A DNA stretch of 10,453 nt, from assembly GCA_029260195.1 (NCBI GenBank), contig JAJDDS010000124.1, forward strand, positions 1-10,453, given 5' to 3'. This stretch comes from Phycisphaerae bacterium (GTDB lineage Bacteria > Planctomycetota > Phycisphaerae > UBA1845). The notes below the pieces were generated by a model. It was not told the origin of the DNA. It did no database searches and saw only the letters and a list, made by a program, of their open reading frames with translations. Position numbers and translations under genes: made by a program. Below are positions 1 to 8,829 of the stretch, in pieces; position 1 is the stretch's first letter; each line of letters opens with the position of its first letter.

Positions 1-475
1 TCGACGACGAGAACGCACCGCCGCCGACACCCGACAAGGATGCCAGAATGATGAGCGTCAGGAACGGGACGTCGGGATTCTGCAGCGCGAACCCCGCTCC
101 GATTGCCGGCAGGATCAACAGCAAAGTGGTCATGAACTTGACGTTTCGCCCACCACAGATGGCGATCATGAACGAGTTGGGAATCCGCAGGGTCGCTCCA
201 GCGAGTCCCGCGACCGCGGGCAAATTGAACATCAACGCCCGATACGCGTCGCCCTGGTAAGGCTCACCGTCGTTGAGAAAAGTGAAGTTAAACAACTCCG
301 GGTCCGCAAAGTGCAGCTTCTGTATGAATTTCGCCAGCATGCCCCAATAGAGCCACACGGAGAACGCGCACAGCAGGTTCGGAATCGAGATGCAGAGGTT
401 CCGCGTCGCGATCGCCTTGCCGGTCGACGCCCATTCCTGCTCGTTGTCAGGATCCCAATGCGTGAGGGTGCTCAT
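1..475 (-). CDS. narK: NarK2-type nitrate/nitrite transporter, N-terminal part (truncated by window edge)
   Basis: This is the first 158 residues of a major facilitator protein of the nitrate/nitrite porter (NNP) family; the rest lies beyond base 1. It opens with the cytoplasmic HWDPDNEQEW stretch and IATRNLCISIPNLL, typical of NarK/NarU/NarK2 proteins. Predicted membrane segments lie at about residues 31-51, 79-105, 112-132 and 139-158. In GATLRIPNSF, Arg97 corresponds to the substrate-binding arginine of TM2 in E. coli NarK. SGVGGGAFSS (about 148-157) is the start of the NNP nitrate signature in TM4-5. Family knowledge: this group mainly exchanges external nitrate for internal nitrite. The ATG at 475 is preceded by AAGGA (487-491) at 11 nt spacing. 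It starts 48 nt after the NarK1-DoxX gene and is probably the last or a late cistron of the nar operon. Its exact transport mode (antiport or symport) is inferred from subfamily resemblance. Confidence 0.93.
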   Translation of the reverse strand, partial: MSTLTHWDPDNEQEWASTGKAIATRNLCISIPNLLCAFSVWLYWGMLAKFIQKLHFADPELFNFTFLNDGEPYQGDAYRALMFNLPAVAGLAGATLRIPNSFMIAICGGRNVKFMTTLLLILPAIGAGFALQNPDVPFLTLIILASLSGVGGGAFSSS

Positions 476-497
476 GACGAAATCAATCCTTGTCCAG

Positions 498-516
498 GAC
501 GCCGTCCCTTGGCGTC
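498..516 (-). other. Small intercistronic hairpin between the two transporter genes
   Basis: GACGCC and GGCGTC form a perfect 6-bp, GC-rich inverted repeat around a 7-nt loop, filling much of the 48-nt gap between the two narK genes. No U-rich tract follows on the minus strand, so it does not look like an intrinsic terminator. It may be an mRNA processing or stabilising structure, or chance. The Shine-Dalgarno sequence of the downstream gene lies 7 nt past the stem on the transcript. Confidence 0.35.
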
Positions 517-523
517 GGCGCGA

Positions 524-2314
524 TTAGAAAATCTCAGGCTCCTTCTCCGCGTCGATACTGAGCAAGTGGTCCAGCGAGAACGGACCCGAACCGCGCCAAA
601 TGAACAGCACCAATGAGAAGAAGACGAATGACGTAAACTGAAAATCGACGTTTGTGCCCAGCACGCTCCCGTTGGAAGCCGCCGTTCCGAAGCCGGTGAA
701 GACCACCGCTCCAAGCAAAACCAACGCATTCACGGCCGCACCAACTCGCGTCACGAATCCCAACGCGAGGCTCGCCCCGCCAACCACGTGTGCGAATACC
801 ACGGACCACGCGATCATCGTTTGCCCGTCACCCAGATTGCCACCGAGAGTGCCCTCCAGATCGGCCATGTTCGTGATGAAGTGAACGCCCTTGATAATCA
901 GCGCAACGCCCAGATATATCCGCAACGCGTCCATCGGACGCACGTGCTTGATCCCCGGGATGAGATCGCGAATCGGTACTCGGTCCTTGCGTTCTTCGCG
1001 CCGAGCCGCCATAGCCTTGTCGAACTCCGCGGCGGCGGCGGCTTCGTCCGCCGGTGAGAACCGGACGAGCAATGCGAAAAAGGCGAAGACCGACACGAGC
1101 CCGCCCAGGATAAGAAACGCCTGCGGATAGGTGAGGCTCTCGGTCCGGAAGAGGAACGCCGCGGTGACCGCCCCCATGTTCCCGCCCGCGCCCACAATAC
1201 CGGCGACCGCCCCGAGCGCTTTCTTATTGATGAAGGGGACTACCGAGTACGTCGCCCCCTCCGACATCTGCACGAAGAGACTGAACAAGATCATCGAAGG
1301 GATGGCCAGGGCAAGCACTCTCATCTGTGAGAAGAATATCAGGGCGATGCCCTCAATGAACAGAGCGATGAACAGCCACTTGACACGCCCGCGCAACCCG
1401 CCCTTCTGCACGAATTTGTCGCTGACAAAGCCCCCGAGCGTCCTGGCGAAAATGTTCATCAGCCCGAACAGACCGGCCACAAGACCCGCGGTCTTGAGAC
1501 CGAGTTCAAAGTAGTCCATGTAGTACAGGGCTGCGACGCCGTTGATGGTCAGTTCGATGCCGAAACACGCGGCATACACGAAGAACAGCGCCCACACGCG
1601 GTAGTCCTTCGCAGCCAGCCAGAACGAATGCACTTTCTTCTCTTTGACGTCCAACTCGCCCGTGGCGCGGAGCTCTTTGAAATTGCCATCCGGCAAATCG
1701 GTCGTGAACAGAAGGTAGGCGATTCCGGTCAAAAAACACACGCCCCCGGCCAGAACCATCGACCATCGCCATGCCGACGCGTCATCGCAGCCGAAGGCGA
1801 GAAAAGCGCTGAATATCAGAGGCATCACCATCAGGGTGACACCGCCGCCGAGATTACCCCAACCCGCGGACGTTGCGTTCGCCGTGCCCACGCAGTTAGG
1901 GGCGAACATCACTGACGTGTGGTACTGCGTGATCACGAACGATGCACCGATGACACCGATACCGAGGCGGGCCAGCAGGAACGTCTCATACGTGTGCGCC
2001 AGCCCGATCGCCATAACCGGAATCGAGCCGAACAATAACAGAAAGGTATAGCTCAGTCGCGGGCCGATCTTGTCGCATAGCCACCCGATGAACAGTCTCG
2101 CGAGAATCGTGATGGACACCGACGCGATGACGGTGTTGCCGATCTGTTGTTTCGTAAGCGACAACTCCTCGCGCACGACGGCCATGAGCGGGGCGATGCC
2201 GAACCAGGCGAAGAAGCACAGAAAGAACGCGAACCACGACATGTGGAACGCACGCATTTGGCGCGTCTTCAGGGTGAACAGATTAATACTGGTGGCTTTG
2301 TTTAGAACTTCCAT
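524..2314 (-). CDS. narK: NarK1-type nitrate transporter with C-terminal DoxX-like membrane domain
   Basis: This 596-residue protein joins two membrane modules in one uninterrupted frame. Residues about 1-420 are an NNP-family major facilitator carrier of the NarK1/NasA kind. It has the two nitrate signatures, AGWGNLGGGVT at 150-160 and GIVGAGGNMGAV at 372-383. Arginines in the GPR motif (R86, TM2) and ARTLGG motif (R291, TM8) match the paired nitrate-binding arginines of the family. Family knowledge: this type is a nitrate-proton symporter, usually 12 TM and about 400-450 residues. A charged, Ala-rich linker (about 421-458) leads into residues about 459-585, with four predicted membrane segments starting at DALRIYLGVALIIKG, resembling DoxX/DoxD (the small subunit type of thiosulfate:quinone oxidoreductase). 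The function of this second part is unknown. The ATG at 2314 has only a weak GGGA SD (2322-2325), and no better start was seen just upstream. It lies 81 nt after narI and 48 nt before the second transporter. Confidence 0.93.
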   Translation of the reverse strand: MEVLNKATSINLFTLKTRQMRAFHMSWFAFFLCFFAWFGIAPLMAVVREELSLTKQQIGNTVIASVSITILARLFIGWLCDKIGPRLSYTFLLLFGSIPVMAIGLAHTYETFLLARLGIGVIGASFVITQYHTSVMFAPNCVGTANATSAGWGNLGGGVTLMVMPLIFSAFLAFGCDDASAWRWSMVLAGGVCFLTGIAYLLFTTDLPDGNFKELRATGELDVKEKKVHSFWLAAKDYRVWALFFVYAACFGIELTINGVAALYYMDYFELGLKTAGLVAGLFGLMNIFARTLGGFVSDKFVQKGGLRGRVKWLFIALFIEGIALIFFSQMRVLALAIPSMILFSLFVQMSEGATYSVVPFINKKALGAVAGIVGAGGNMGAVTAAFLFRTESLTYPQAFLILGGLVSVFAFFALLVRFSPADEAAAAAEFDKAMAARREERKDRVPIRDLIPGIKHVRPMDALRIYLGVALIIKGVHFITNMADLEGTLGGNLGDGQTMIAWSVVFAHVVGGASLALGFVTRVGAAVNALVLLGAVVFTGFGTAASNGSVLGTNVDFQFTSFVFFSLVLFIWRGSGPFSLDHLLSIDAEKEPEIF

Positions 2315-2395
2315 GCGACCATCCCGCCTCAGCAGCTCCGCTAGACTTCCTCTAACCTTAGGCCACCCGTTACGTCCGTTCCATCAGGCGCACGC

Positions 2396-3088
2396 TCAGC
2401 GAACATCCTGCGCACGATTCCACCGCACCACCTGCGGCCGACGCCACAAGTACGGGTTTGGAATCACCAATATGTGAACAAGCCTTGTGAAAGGGAAGAA
2501 CCCGATCACCAGACATGCGTTGACTATATGCACCTTCACCATGAACGGCATGGCCAGGACAAACGAGATGTTCGGATCCAACGTCACGATCGACCACAGA
2601 TACGGTGCGGCCGACGCCGCGAACCACGAAGATCCCCACGAGTGCGTCACTGCCACCGTTACGCCGCTCGCAACCTGCACGAGCAGAAGCAAGTACAGCA
2701 CGATGTCCGCCGTACTCGTCACCGTGCGAATCTTGCTGTACCCCAATCGGCGAATCAACGTGGTCAACAGCCCCACCAACGTCAGCAGGCCGAAGATCAA
2801 CGCGGATATTTCCAGAATATATAGGCGCACCGGGTGCCCGTTCCACGCCAGCAGTTGCCGCGGAAACAGAAATGCCACCACATGTCCCGCCAGCACCACA
2901 AGAATCCCGTAGTGAAGCGGGACCATCCCCCAGAAATGCCGCTGATTCTCCAGAAACTGCGACGACAGGCTTGAATACGTAAACGCCTGCGATCGGTACC
3001 TCTGTATTGTCCCCAGAAAAAACGTCGCCAGCGCCAAATACGGTAACACACCAAAAAGCAACTGATCCAGATACTGTGCGTTCTCCAT
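2396..3088 (-). CDS. narI: Respiratory nitrate reductase gamma subunit (cytochrome b)
   Basis: NarI anchors NarGH to the cytoplasmic membrane, oxidises quinol near the outer face and passes electrons through two b hemes to NarH. The 230-residue product matches the usual size (E. coli about 225) and has five predicted membrane helices. The four expected heme histidines are visible: H59 (PLHYGIL) and H69 (AGHVV) in helix 2, H187 (VKVHIVN) and H205 (RLVHIL) in the last helix. H187 and H205 have the same numbers as in E. coli. The residue near E. coli Lys86, implicated in quinol binding, appears to be Arg88 here, by unaligned comparison. The ATG at 3088 lies 2 nt past the narJ stop, with GGAGGA (3098-3103) inside the end of narJ. 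A longer overlapping frame here (2370-3203) is a shadow. Confidence 0.97.
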   Translation of the reverse strand: MENAQYLDQLLFGVLPYLALATFFLGTIQRYRSQAFTYSSLSSQFLENQRHFWGMVPLHYGILVVLAGHVVAFLFPRQLLAWNGHPVRLYILEISALIFGLLTLVGLLTTLIRRLGYSKIRTVTSTADIVLYLLLLVQVASGVTVAVTHSWGSSWFAASAAPYLWSIVTLDPNISFVLAMPFMVKVHIVNACLVIGFFPFTRLVHILVIPNPYLWRRPQVVRWNRAQDVR

Positions 3089-3090
3089 GG

Positions 3091-3681
3091 CTACGTGTCC
3101 TCCGCCCGCATAAGTTCCTCGTGTTGCTGCAATAAGATCGGCAACGACCGCGTATCCCGGTTCGGAGCGCCGTGACGCAACTCAAGCCAACCACAAATCG
3201 CATCGAGCAGCGGCACGTACCGGCTCTCCTTGTTCCGAAGCCCCTCCCGGACCGTCTCTAACGCCGGCAGTACACAGGCTGTCGAAAACTTGTCCGCGTC
3301 TTCCCGCTCCATCCGACCCAGCACTGCCAGGACATGCCGTACGTGATCCGGAAGATCCGTCGACTCCGCTAATCCCAAGTCGCGCAAGCGCCCCCGCATC
3401 CACACCAAGAACGTCCCGCGGTCGTACGACTCGCCGAACAAATGCCAGCCAAGCTCGAGCGTGCACTTCGGATCCATGTCGAATGCCCGCGTGTACATCT
3501 CCTCACGCTCCTCGCCCGAACAGCCGCGCACACCGTCCGCCCATTCCCCAAACCGCACCCCGACCTCCCCTTCCGCCAACGCCATCTCCCCACACCAATA
3601 GTCCAACTTGGCGCAGAAGTCGCCGGCGGGGTACGCCAGCGCCGCAGCCAATGCGTCGTAAATGTCCGAACGACTGGTCAT
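3091..3681 (-). CDS. narJ: Nitrate reductase molybdenum cofactor assembly chaperone
   Basis: NarJ is a cytoplasmic TorD-family chaperone that binds apo-NarG, assists insertion of the Mo cofactor and FS0 cluster, and controls docking to NarI. It is not part of the finished enzyme. The 196-residue, helix-rich product carries the family core around YTRAFDMDPKCTLELGWHLF and GESYDRGTFLVWM (about residues 63-95), followed by the LPDHVRHVLAVLGRM segment. I chose the ATG at 3681: GGAGG (3690-3694) lies 8 nt upstream, and the ATG overlaps the narH stop by one base (TGATG). A GTG at 3684 would add one residue and give a 4-nt overlap. Its place between narH and narI is the standard narGHJI order. The sequence is diverged from the enterobacterial protein, as is usual for this subunit. 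Confidence 0.95.
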   Translation of the reverse strand: MTSRSDIYDALAAALAYPAGDFCAKLDYWCGEMALAEGEVGVRFGEWADGVRGCSGEEREEMYTRAFDMDPKCTLELGWHLFGESYDRGTFLVWMRGRLRDLGLAESTDLPDHVRHVLAVLGRMEREDADKFSTACVLPALETVREGLRNKESRYVPLLDAICGWLELRHGAPNRDTRSLPILLQQHEELMRAEDT

Positions 3682-5171
3682 CACAACCCCCTCCGTGGCC
3701 CCGCCAGGAAGCCAAACCCGGTGCTCTGGCGACGCTCGTGCGGATCCTCCATCATTTCAATCGCTTCCTCGCGATGCGACGGTGGAATCACGAATCGCTC
3801 GTCAAACGTGCATAGCGAAGTCAACCGGTAAATCGCCTCGGCTTCTTCCACCGTGCAGTCTGCCGCCGCGAGCATGCGTTTCGCTTCGTCCAGCGTTACA
3901 TCGCCCACGGTCAGCGCCCGGCGATACCACCGAACCGCCTTCTGCTTCCGCAACGCATACACCACCTTGGCTTCGTGACCAGCCCCGAACAGATTCGCCA
4001 GGAACTTCAGCGGGATTCGGGCCTGCTCAATGTCGTGGAACAGACTGTCGCTCACGTTGTCCACCGTCTTGTCATTCCGCTCGGACATCACCGGCGACAT
4101 CGGCGGCACGTAGTACAGCATCGGCATCGTTCGATACTCGATGTGCGGCGGCAGCGCGATCCGCCACTCCTTGACAAACTTGTAGACTGGAGAGTTTCGC
4201 GCCGACTCGACGATTGAATCATGTACCCCACTGCGCCGAGCAGCCTCCACAACCTGCGGGTCATTCGGATCAAGCACCAACGATCGATGCCCGTCGATCA
4301 ACTCCTCGTCCGGCAGGTGGGCTACCTCCTCGATCCGATCCGCGTCGTACAGGAGGACACCCAAATACCGAATCCGTCCCACGCACGAATGAAAACACGC
4401 CGGCGCCTGCCCCGTCTCAACGCGCGGGAAACAGAGAATGCACTTCTCGCTCTTACCCGTGAACCAATTGAAATACGTCTTTTTGTAGGGACACGCCGAG
4501 ACACACGAGCGCCACGCCCGACATTTCTTCTGATCGATCAGGACGATCCCGTCCTCTCCCCGCTTGTACAACGCCCCCGATGGGCACGATGCCACACAGG
4601 CGGGGTTCAGACAGTGGTTGCAGATCCGCGGTAAATAGAACATCACCAGCCGCTCGATCGCGAACAGGTGCTCTCGCTGTTGTTCGGTCAAACCCTTCAG
4701 GTTCGGATCATTCTCCGCGTAAATGGGCGATCCACCGAGATCGTCGTCCCAGTTCGGCCCCGACTCGACGTTGATGTGGTCGCCGGTCACCTTCGAAATC
4801 GGCAACGCCACCGGCTGATCCGGACCTTCCTTGGCGTTGAACAGGTTCTGATAGTCGTACGTCCAAGGCTCGTAGTAGTCGTCCATGCTCGGCATATGCG
4901 GATTATGAAAGATGTTCAAAATGATCCGCTTCTTGTCGGTGGACTTCAGGCTGATGGAACCGTTCTTCTTCTCCCACCCGCCCTTGTACTTCTCCTGGTC
5001 CTCCCACCGCGTCGGAAAACCCGTCCCGGGCTTGGTCTCGACGTTGTTCCACCACATGTAGTCCGTGCCCTTCCGGTCCGTCCAGATGTTCTTGCACGCG
5101 ATGCTGCACGTGTGACATCCGATGCACTTGTCCAGATGGAACACCATGGATACTTGCGAGCGTACGTTCAT
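3681..5171 (-). CDS. narH: Respiratory nitrate reductase beta subunit (iron-sulfur)
   Basis: NarH carries electrons from the NarI hemes to NarG through three [4Fe-4S] clusters and one [3Fe-4S] cluster, on the cytoplasmic side. The 496-residue product is close to the usual size (E. coli 512). All four cysteine groups are complete: C16, C19, C22, C26; C184, C187, C192, C196; C217, C223, C227 with Trp220 in the usual cysteine place (CRAWRSC), which is what makes FS4 a 3Fe-4S cluster; and C244, C247, C259, C263. From memory, these numbers are the same as in E. coli NarH. The ATG at 5171 has GGAG (5179-5182) at 7 nt and lies 16 nt after the narG stop. The stop codon overlaps the narJ start, suggesting coupled translation. 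Nitrite oxidoreductase NxrB of the Nitrobacter type is a close homologue and cannot be excluded by motifs alone. Confidence 0.98.
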   Translation of the reverse strand: MNVRSQVSMVFHLDKCIGCHTCSIACKNIWTDRKGTDYMWWNNVETKPGTGFPTRWEDQEKYKGGWEKKNGSISLKSTDKKRIILNIFHNPHMPSMDDYYEPWTYDYQNLFNAKEGPDQPVALPISKVTGDHINVESGPNWDDDLGGSPIYAENDPNLKGLTEQQREHLFAIERLVMFYLPRICNHCLNPACVASCPSGALYKRGEDGIVLIDQKKCRAWRSCVSACPYKKTYFNWFTGKSEKCILCFPRVETGQAPACFHSCVGRIRYLGVLLYDADRIEEVAHLPDEELIDGHRSLVLDPNDPQVVEAARRSGVHDSIVESARNSPVYKFVKEWRIALPPHIEYRTMPMLYYVPPMSPVMSERNDKTVDNVSDSLFHDIEQARIPLKFLANLFGAGHEAKVVYALRKQKAVRWYRRALTVGDVTLDEAKRMLAAADCTVEEAEAIYRLTSLCTFDERFVIPPSHREEAIEMMEDPHERRQSTGFGFLAGPRRGL

Positions 5172-5187
5172 GTGCTTGCTCCGATCC

Positions 5188-8100
5188 TCACCACTTCAAG
5201 TCCGGACACTTGCGAACCAGAATATGCGTATCCCGGTTCACTCCCGTCGGGCCCCAGTAGTTGAAATGATAGGTGAACTGGCCGTATCCGCCGATCATCA
5301 GAGTCGGCTTGAGGCGCGTGCGAATCAGACTGTTATGTCCGCCCGCCCGCCGGTAGCCGCGCTTCGGCGATTTCGGCACCGAATACGTCCGCTCCGGCGA
5401 GTGGTATTGAATGCAAATCCCCGGCGGAATGCGCGCGCTCACCGCCGCCCGCGTCACCACCACACCATGGTCATTAAAAACCTCAACCCATTCGTTGTCG
5501 ACGATCCCCAGCGTCTTGGCATCCTTGTCACTAATCCAGAACGGCTCGACCCCGCGCGAAAGCGTCGTCATCCGCTCGTTGTCGCCATACGTCGAGTGGA
5601 TATGCCATTTACCGTGCGGCGTGAGGTAATTCAACATCAAAGTGTCGCCGCCCTCCTGCGTGAACTTCAAGTCCGCATACTGAGTCGGAAGGGGCTTCGG
5701 CTTGTACGTTGGAAGGTGCTCGCCGAATTCCAGGTACCCCGTGTGATCCAGATAGAGGTGCTGGCGACCCGTCAGTGTCCGCCACGGCACGTCACATTCC
5801 ACGTTGTACGTAAACGGTGAATAAGGTCGCCCGTCCGCAAGCAGTCCGGACCACATCGGACTGTTCACGAACCGCTGCGGGCCTTTCTGCAATTCCTCAT
5901 AATCCGTTTGGACGCTCCGTGTCCGCTCCGCCAAGTGCACCAACGGCAGACCAACCTTCTTCTCCATGTTCTTGTAAGATCGATACGCCAACTCCCCGTT
6001 CGTCACCGTCGCGAACTTCAGAATCACGTTGCAGCAATCCTCGTCCCGCTCGATCGACAGATACTTCTCATCGCCCCACTCGATCACCGGCAGGCGGTTC
6101 ATCTCTTCGTCATGCACGTCTTCGATCTCGTAATGCGTCCCGTGAGCTCCGAGACCCGCCTTACGCGGCAACGGACCGAACGAAATATACTGGTTGTACA
6201 AATTCTTGTAGTCGCGCGTGACGATCTTCATCCCCGGCATCGTCTTGCCCGGAATCGCCTCAATCTCACCGCTGATCCAGTCCTTCACCTCCGGCTGAGC
6301 GATCTCAGCCGGTGTATCGTGCGCCAACGGCGCAGCCACCAGATCACGCACCGGCTCGGGAAAGTGTTTCTCCGCCAACTCCGAAAACTTCTTCGCAATC
6401 TTCCGGAATATCTGCCAGTCGCTCTTCGATTCCCACGACGGAGGAACCGCTGCTGTCAGCGGATGAATGAAACTGTGCATGTCCGTCGAGTTGAGGTCGG
6501 CCTTCTCGTACCAGGTCGCGGCCGGCAGCACGATGTCCGAATACAACGCCGACGTATCCATCCGGAAGTTCAGATCGACAACTAGGTCCATCTTCCCCTG
6601 TGGCGCGTTCTCATGCCACACAATTTCCTTCACCGAATCCTCCGCCAAATCCTCAGCCACTGTATTGGTGTGCGTCCCCAGGTAGTGCTTCAGGAAATAC
6701 TCATGCCCCTTCGCGCTCGACATGAGCGCGTTTCCGCGCCAAATGTACCACACCCGAGGCCAGTTCTCCTCCGCGTCCGGATCCTCCACCGAGAACCTCA
6801 GCTTCCGATCCTTGAGTTGCTTCACGACGCTTTTGATGATCTCGCCATCATCGGTCACACCAGCCTGCTCCGCCTCAGTCACCAGATCCAGCGAGTTCTT
6901 GTTGAACTGCGGATAGAATGGCAACCATCCATTCCGCACCGCCCGCACCTGCGCGTCCATGGTGTGGCCCGAGGTCATGCGGCCGTCCTTGCTCCGTTGC
7001 GGAACCGTGTGATAGTCTGTGAAGGACTTCTCGTACCGCCACTGGTCACTGTGTACGTAATGCCAACTCGGCGCGTTCTGAAGGCGCGCGGCTGGGTACC
7101 AGTCTTTGCCCAGCGCGATCGCACCCCACGGCTCCGCGGGCGCCAGCTTCTCCTGCCCCACGTAGTGCGCCAGCCCTCCGCCGTTGACGCCTACGCATCC
7201 GCAGAACAGCAGCGAGTGAATCCCCGCCCGATACATCAAGTTATTGTGATACCAGTGATTGATGCCGGCCCCGATGATGATCGTACACTTGCCGCCGGTC
7301 AGTTCGGCGGTCGTCCCCCACTCGCGGGCGAACCGAATCACCATGTCCCGTCCCATCCCGGTGTACTTCTCAGCCCAGGCCGGAGTGTACGGGGAATCCT
7401 CGTCGTAGTCCGCCGGATAGTCCCCCTTCAATCCGCGCGAGACCCCGTACTGCGCCATTAACAAGTCGTAAACAGTCGCCACCAGCGCGCTGCCGCCGTC
7501 TGCGGTCGCGATGCGCTTGACCGGGACCCCTCGCGTCAACACCGTCCCCGCGCCGAAGTCGTCAAATTCGACCGACAGAATCTCGTCGTGATCATCGAGG
7601 AACGTCAGCGCCGGATTGATTTCGCTGCCGTCCTCCGCGTCCTTCAGTTGCAGATTCCATTTGCCGTCTTCCGTTCCCCAACGGTGACCGACCGAACCCA
7701 TCGGCATTTTCGCCGATGTCGTCGTCACATCCCACATCAGAAACTTCCAGTCGGGATTCTCGGTATCCTTGTACGCTTCCGTCCGCGCAGCCCGAAGCAA
7801 CTTGCCTGGAAGATAAACCCCTTTGTCTTGTTTAATCTCCACCAGGAGTGGAGAATCCGTGTACTTCTTCGAGTAATCCAGGAAGTATGGGACCTTCTTC
7901 TCGTGATGGAACTCCTTCAGCAAAACGTGGTTCACCGCCATCCACCACGCACCGTCTTGCCCCGCGTTGATCGATACCCATTCGTCCGCGTACTTCGCCA
8001 CTTGATTGAAGTCCGGCGCAAAGACCCACATTTTCGACCCGTTATGGCGCGCCTCTGCCGCGAAGTGACAGTCTGGCGTCCGCGTCATATTCAAATTGGA

Positions 8101-8829
8101 CCCCGTCACCGCCAACAGTTTCGCGTTGTACCAGTCGGCTGACTCCTGTACATCCGTCTGCTCCCCCCATGTCTCCGGAGAGGCCGGTGGCAGATCGCAA
8201 TACCAGTCATAGAACGACAACGAGACGCCGCCCATCAACTGCAACATGCGCGCACCACTCGCGTAACTAATCATCGACATGGCGGGTATCGGCGAGAATC
8301 CCGTCACACGATCCGGTCCGTACTTCTTAATCGTGTAAATATTGGCGGCAGCCATCAACTCCAGCACTGTGTCCCAATGTGCCCGACGGAATCCGCCCTT
8401 ACCACGCGCACGCTGCCACCGCTTCCGCGACTCGGGATCCTCAACAAGCGAAGCCCAGGCTTCGACAGCATCATCGTGGACCGCCCGCGCCTTCTTCCAC
8501 AGGTCCATCAACGCCCCACGCATATACGGATACTTCACGCGGAGAGGACTGTAGAGATACCACGAAAAAGAAATGCCACGCTGGCATCCCCGCGGCTCGT
8601 ACGGCGGGATGCCCGCCTCCAGCTTGGGATAGTCCGTCTGCTGCATCTCCCACGTGACAATCCCGTCCTTCACGTGAATGTTCCACGAACATCCGCCCGT
8701 GCAGTTCACACCGTGCGTGCTCCGAACGACCTTGTCGTACTGCCAGCGGTTCCGGTAGAACTCTTCCCAGCCGCGAACCTGCGGCTCGACCTCGTCTTTG
8801 ATCCAGCTCTTCGCTGCGGTGTTGCTCAT
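5188..8829 (-). CDS. narG: Respiratory nitrate reductase alpha subunit (Mo-bisMGD catalytic)
   Basis: NarG reduces nitrate to nitrite at a Mo-bisMGD centre. The 1213-residue product is near full family length (E. coli about 1247) with no frameshift. The FS0 ligands are visible as H39, C43, C47 (HGVNCTGGC) and C82 (PRGCQRG). The Mo-ligating aspartate is D226 in GEQTDVQES, corresponding to D222 of E. coli. The molydopterin dinucleotide-binding C-terminal domain spans about residues 1050-1210 and ends in YHFNYWGPTGVNRDTHILVR. The N-terminus (GWEEFYRNRWQYDKVVRSTHG) closely follows cytoplasmic NarG and lacks an RRxFLK Tat signal, so the active site should face the cytoplasm, not the periplasm as in archaeal-type Nar. 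The ATG at 8829 overlaps the cytochrome stop (ATGA) and has GAGGA (8837-8841) at 7 nt. A Nitrobacter-type NxrA (reverse reaction) is a homologous alternative; the paired NarK genes favour nitrate respiration. Confidence 0.98.
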   Translation of the reverse strand: MSNTAAKSWIKDEVEPQVRGWEEFYRNRWQYDKVVRSTHGVNCTGGCSWNIHVKDGIVTWEMQQTDYPKLEAGIPPYEPRGCQRGISFSWYLYSPLRVKYPYMRGALMDLWKKARAVHDDAVEAWASLVEDPESRKRWQRARGKGGFRRAHWDTVLELMAAANIYTIKKYGPDRVTGFSPIPAMSMISYASGARMLQLMGGVSLSFYDWYCDLPPASPETWGEQTDVQESADWYNAKLLAVTGSNLNMTRTPDCHFAAEARHNGSKMWVFAPDFNQVAKYADEWVSINAGQDGAWWMAVNHVLLKEFHHEKKVPYFLDYSKKYTDSPLLVEIKQDKGVYLPGKLLRAARTEAYKDTENPDWKFLMWDVTTTSAKMPMGSVGHRWGTEDGKWNLQLKDAEDGSEINPALTFLDDHDEILSVEFDDFGAGTVLTRGVPVKRIATADGGSALVATVYDLLMAQYGVSRGLKGDYPADYDEDSPYTPAWAEKYTGMGRDMVIRFAREWGTTAELTGGKCTIIIGAGINHWYHNNLMYRAGIHSLLFCGCVGVNGGGLAHYVGQEKLAPAEPWGAIALGKDWYPAARLQNAPSWHYVHSDQWRYEKSFTDYHTVPQRSKDGRMTSGHTMDAQVRAVRNGWLPFYPQFNKNSLDLVTEAEQAGVTDDGEIIKSVVKQLKDRKLRFSVEDPDAEENWPRVWYIWRGNALMSSAKGHEYFLKHYLGTHTNTVAEDLAEDSVKEIVWHENAPQGKMDLVVDLNFRMDTSALYSDIVLPAATWYEKADLNSTDMHSFIHPLTAAVPPSWESKSDWQIFRKIAKKFSELAEKHFPEPVRDLVAAPLAHDTPAEIAQPEVKDWISGEIEAIPGKTMPGMKIVTRDYKNLYNQYISFGPLPRKAGLGAHGTHYEIEDVHDEEMNRLPVIEWGDEKYLSIERDEDCCNVILKFATVTNGELAYRSYKNMEKKVGLPLVHLAERTRSVQTDYEELQKGPQRFVNSPMWSGLLADGRPYSPFTYNVECDVPWRTLTGRQHLYLDHTGYLEFGEHLPTYKPKPLPTQYADLKFTQEGGDTLMLNYLTPHGKWHIHSTYGDNERMTTLSRGVEPFWISDKDAKTLGIVDNEWVEVFNDHGVVVTRAAVSARIPPGICIQYHSPERTYSVPKSPKRGYRRAGGHNSLIRTRLKPTLMIGGYGQFTYHFNYWGPTGVNRDTHILVRKCPDLKW

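Noticed and set aside
476..491. TTGAT half-site ahead of the second narK start, considered as an FNR/CRP-type box
   Set aside because: The second half (TCATG) does not match ATCAA, and the site sits between the SD and the start codon inside an apparent operon.
2315..2395. The 81-nt narI-narK1 gap, considered as a terminator or internal promoter
   Set aside because: I found no strong stem with a U-tract and no convincing -35/-10 pair. It probably holds only leader sequence with a weak SD for the transporter.
2370..3203. A 277-codon minus-strand frame longer than narI
   Set aside because: It overlaps narI and the end of narJ in another frame. The narI frame has the four heme histidines, membrane helices and a good SD, while this frame has Gly/Ser/Val-rich non-membrane sequence.
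6613..7461. A 282-codon plus-strand frame inside narG, and similar ones at 4668-5264, 5122-5820 and 5908-6585
   Set aside because: These are antisense shadows of narG and narH, rich in Arg, His, Pro and Val as expected from the complement of high-GC coding sequence. They have no domains or operon context of their own.
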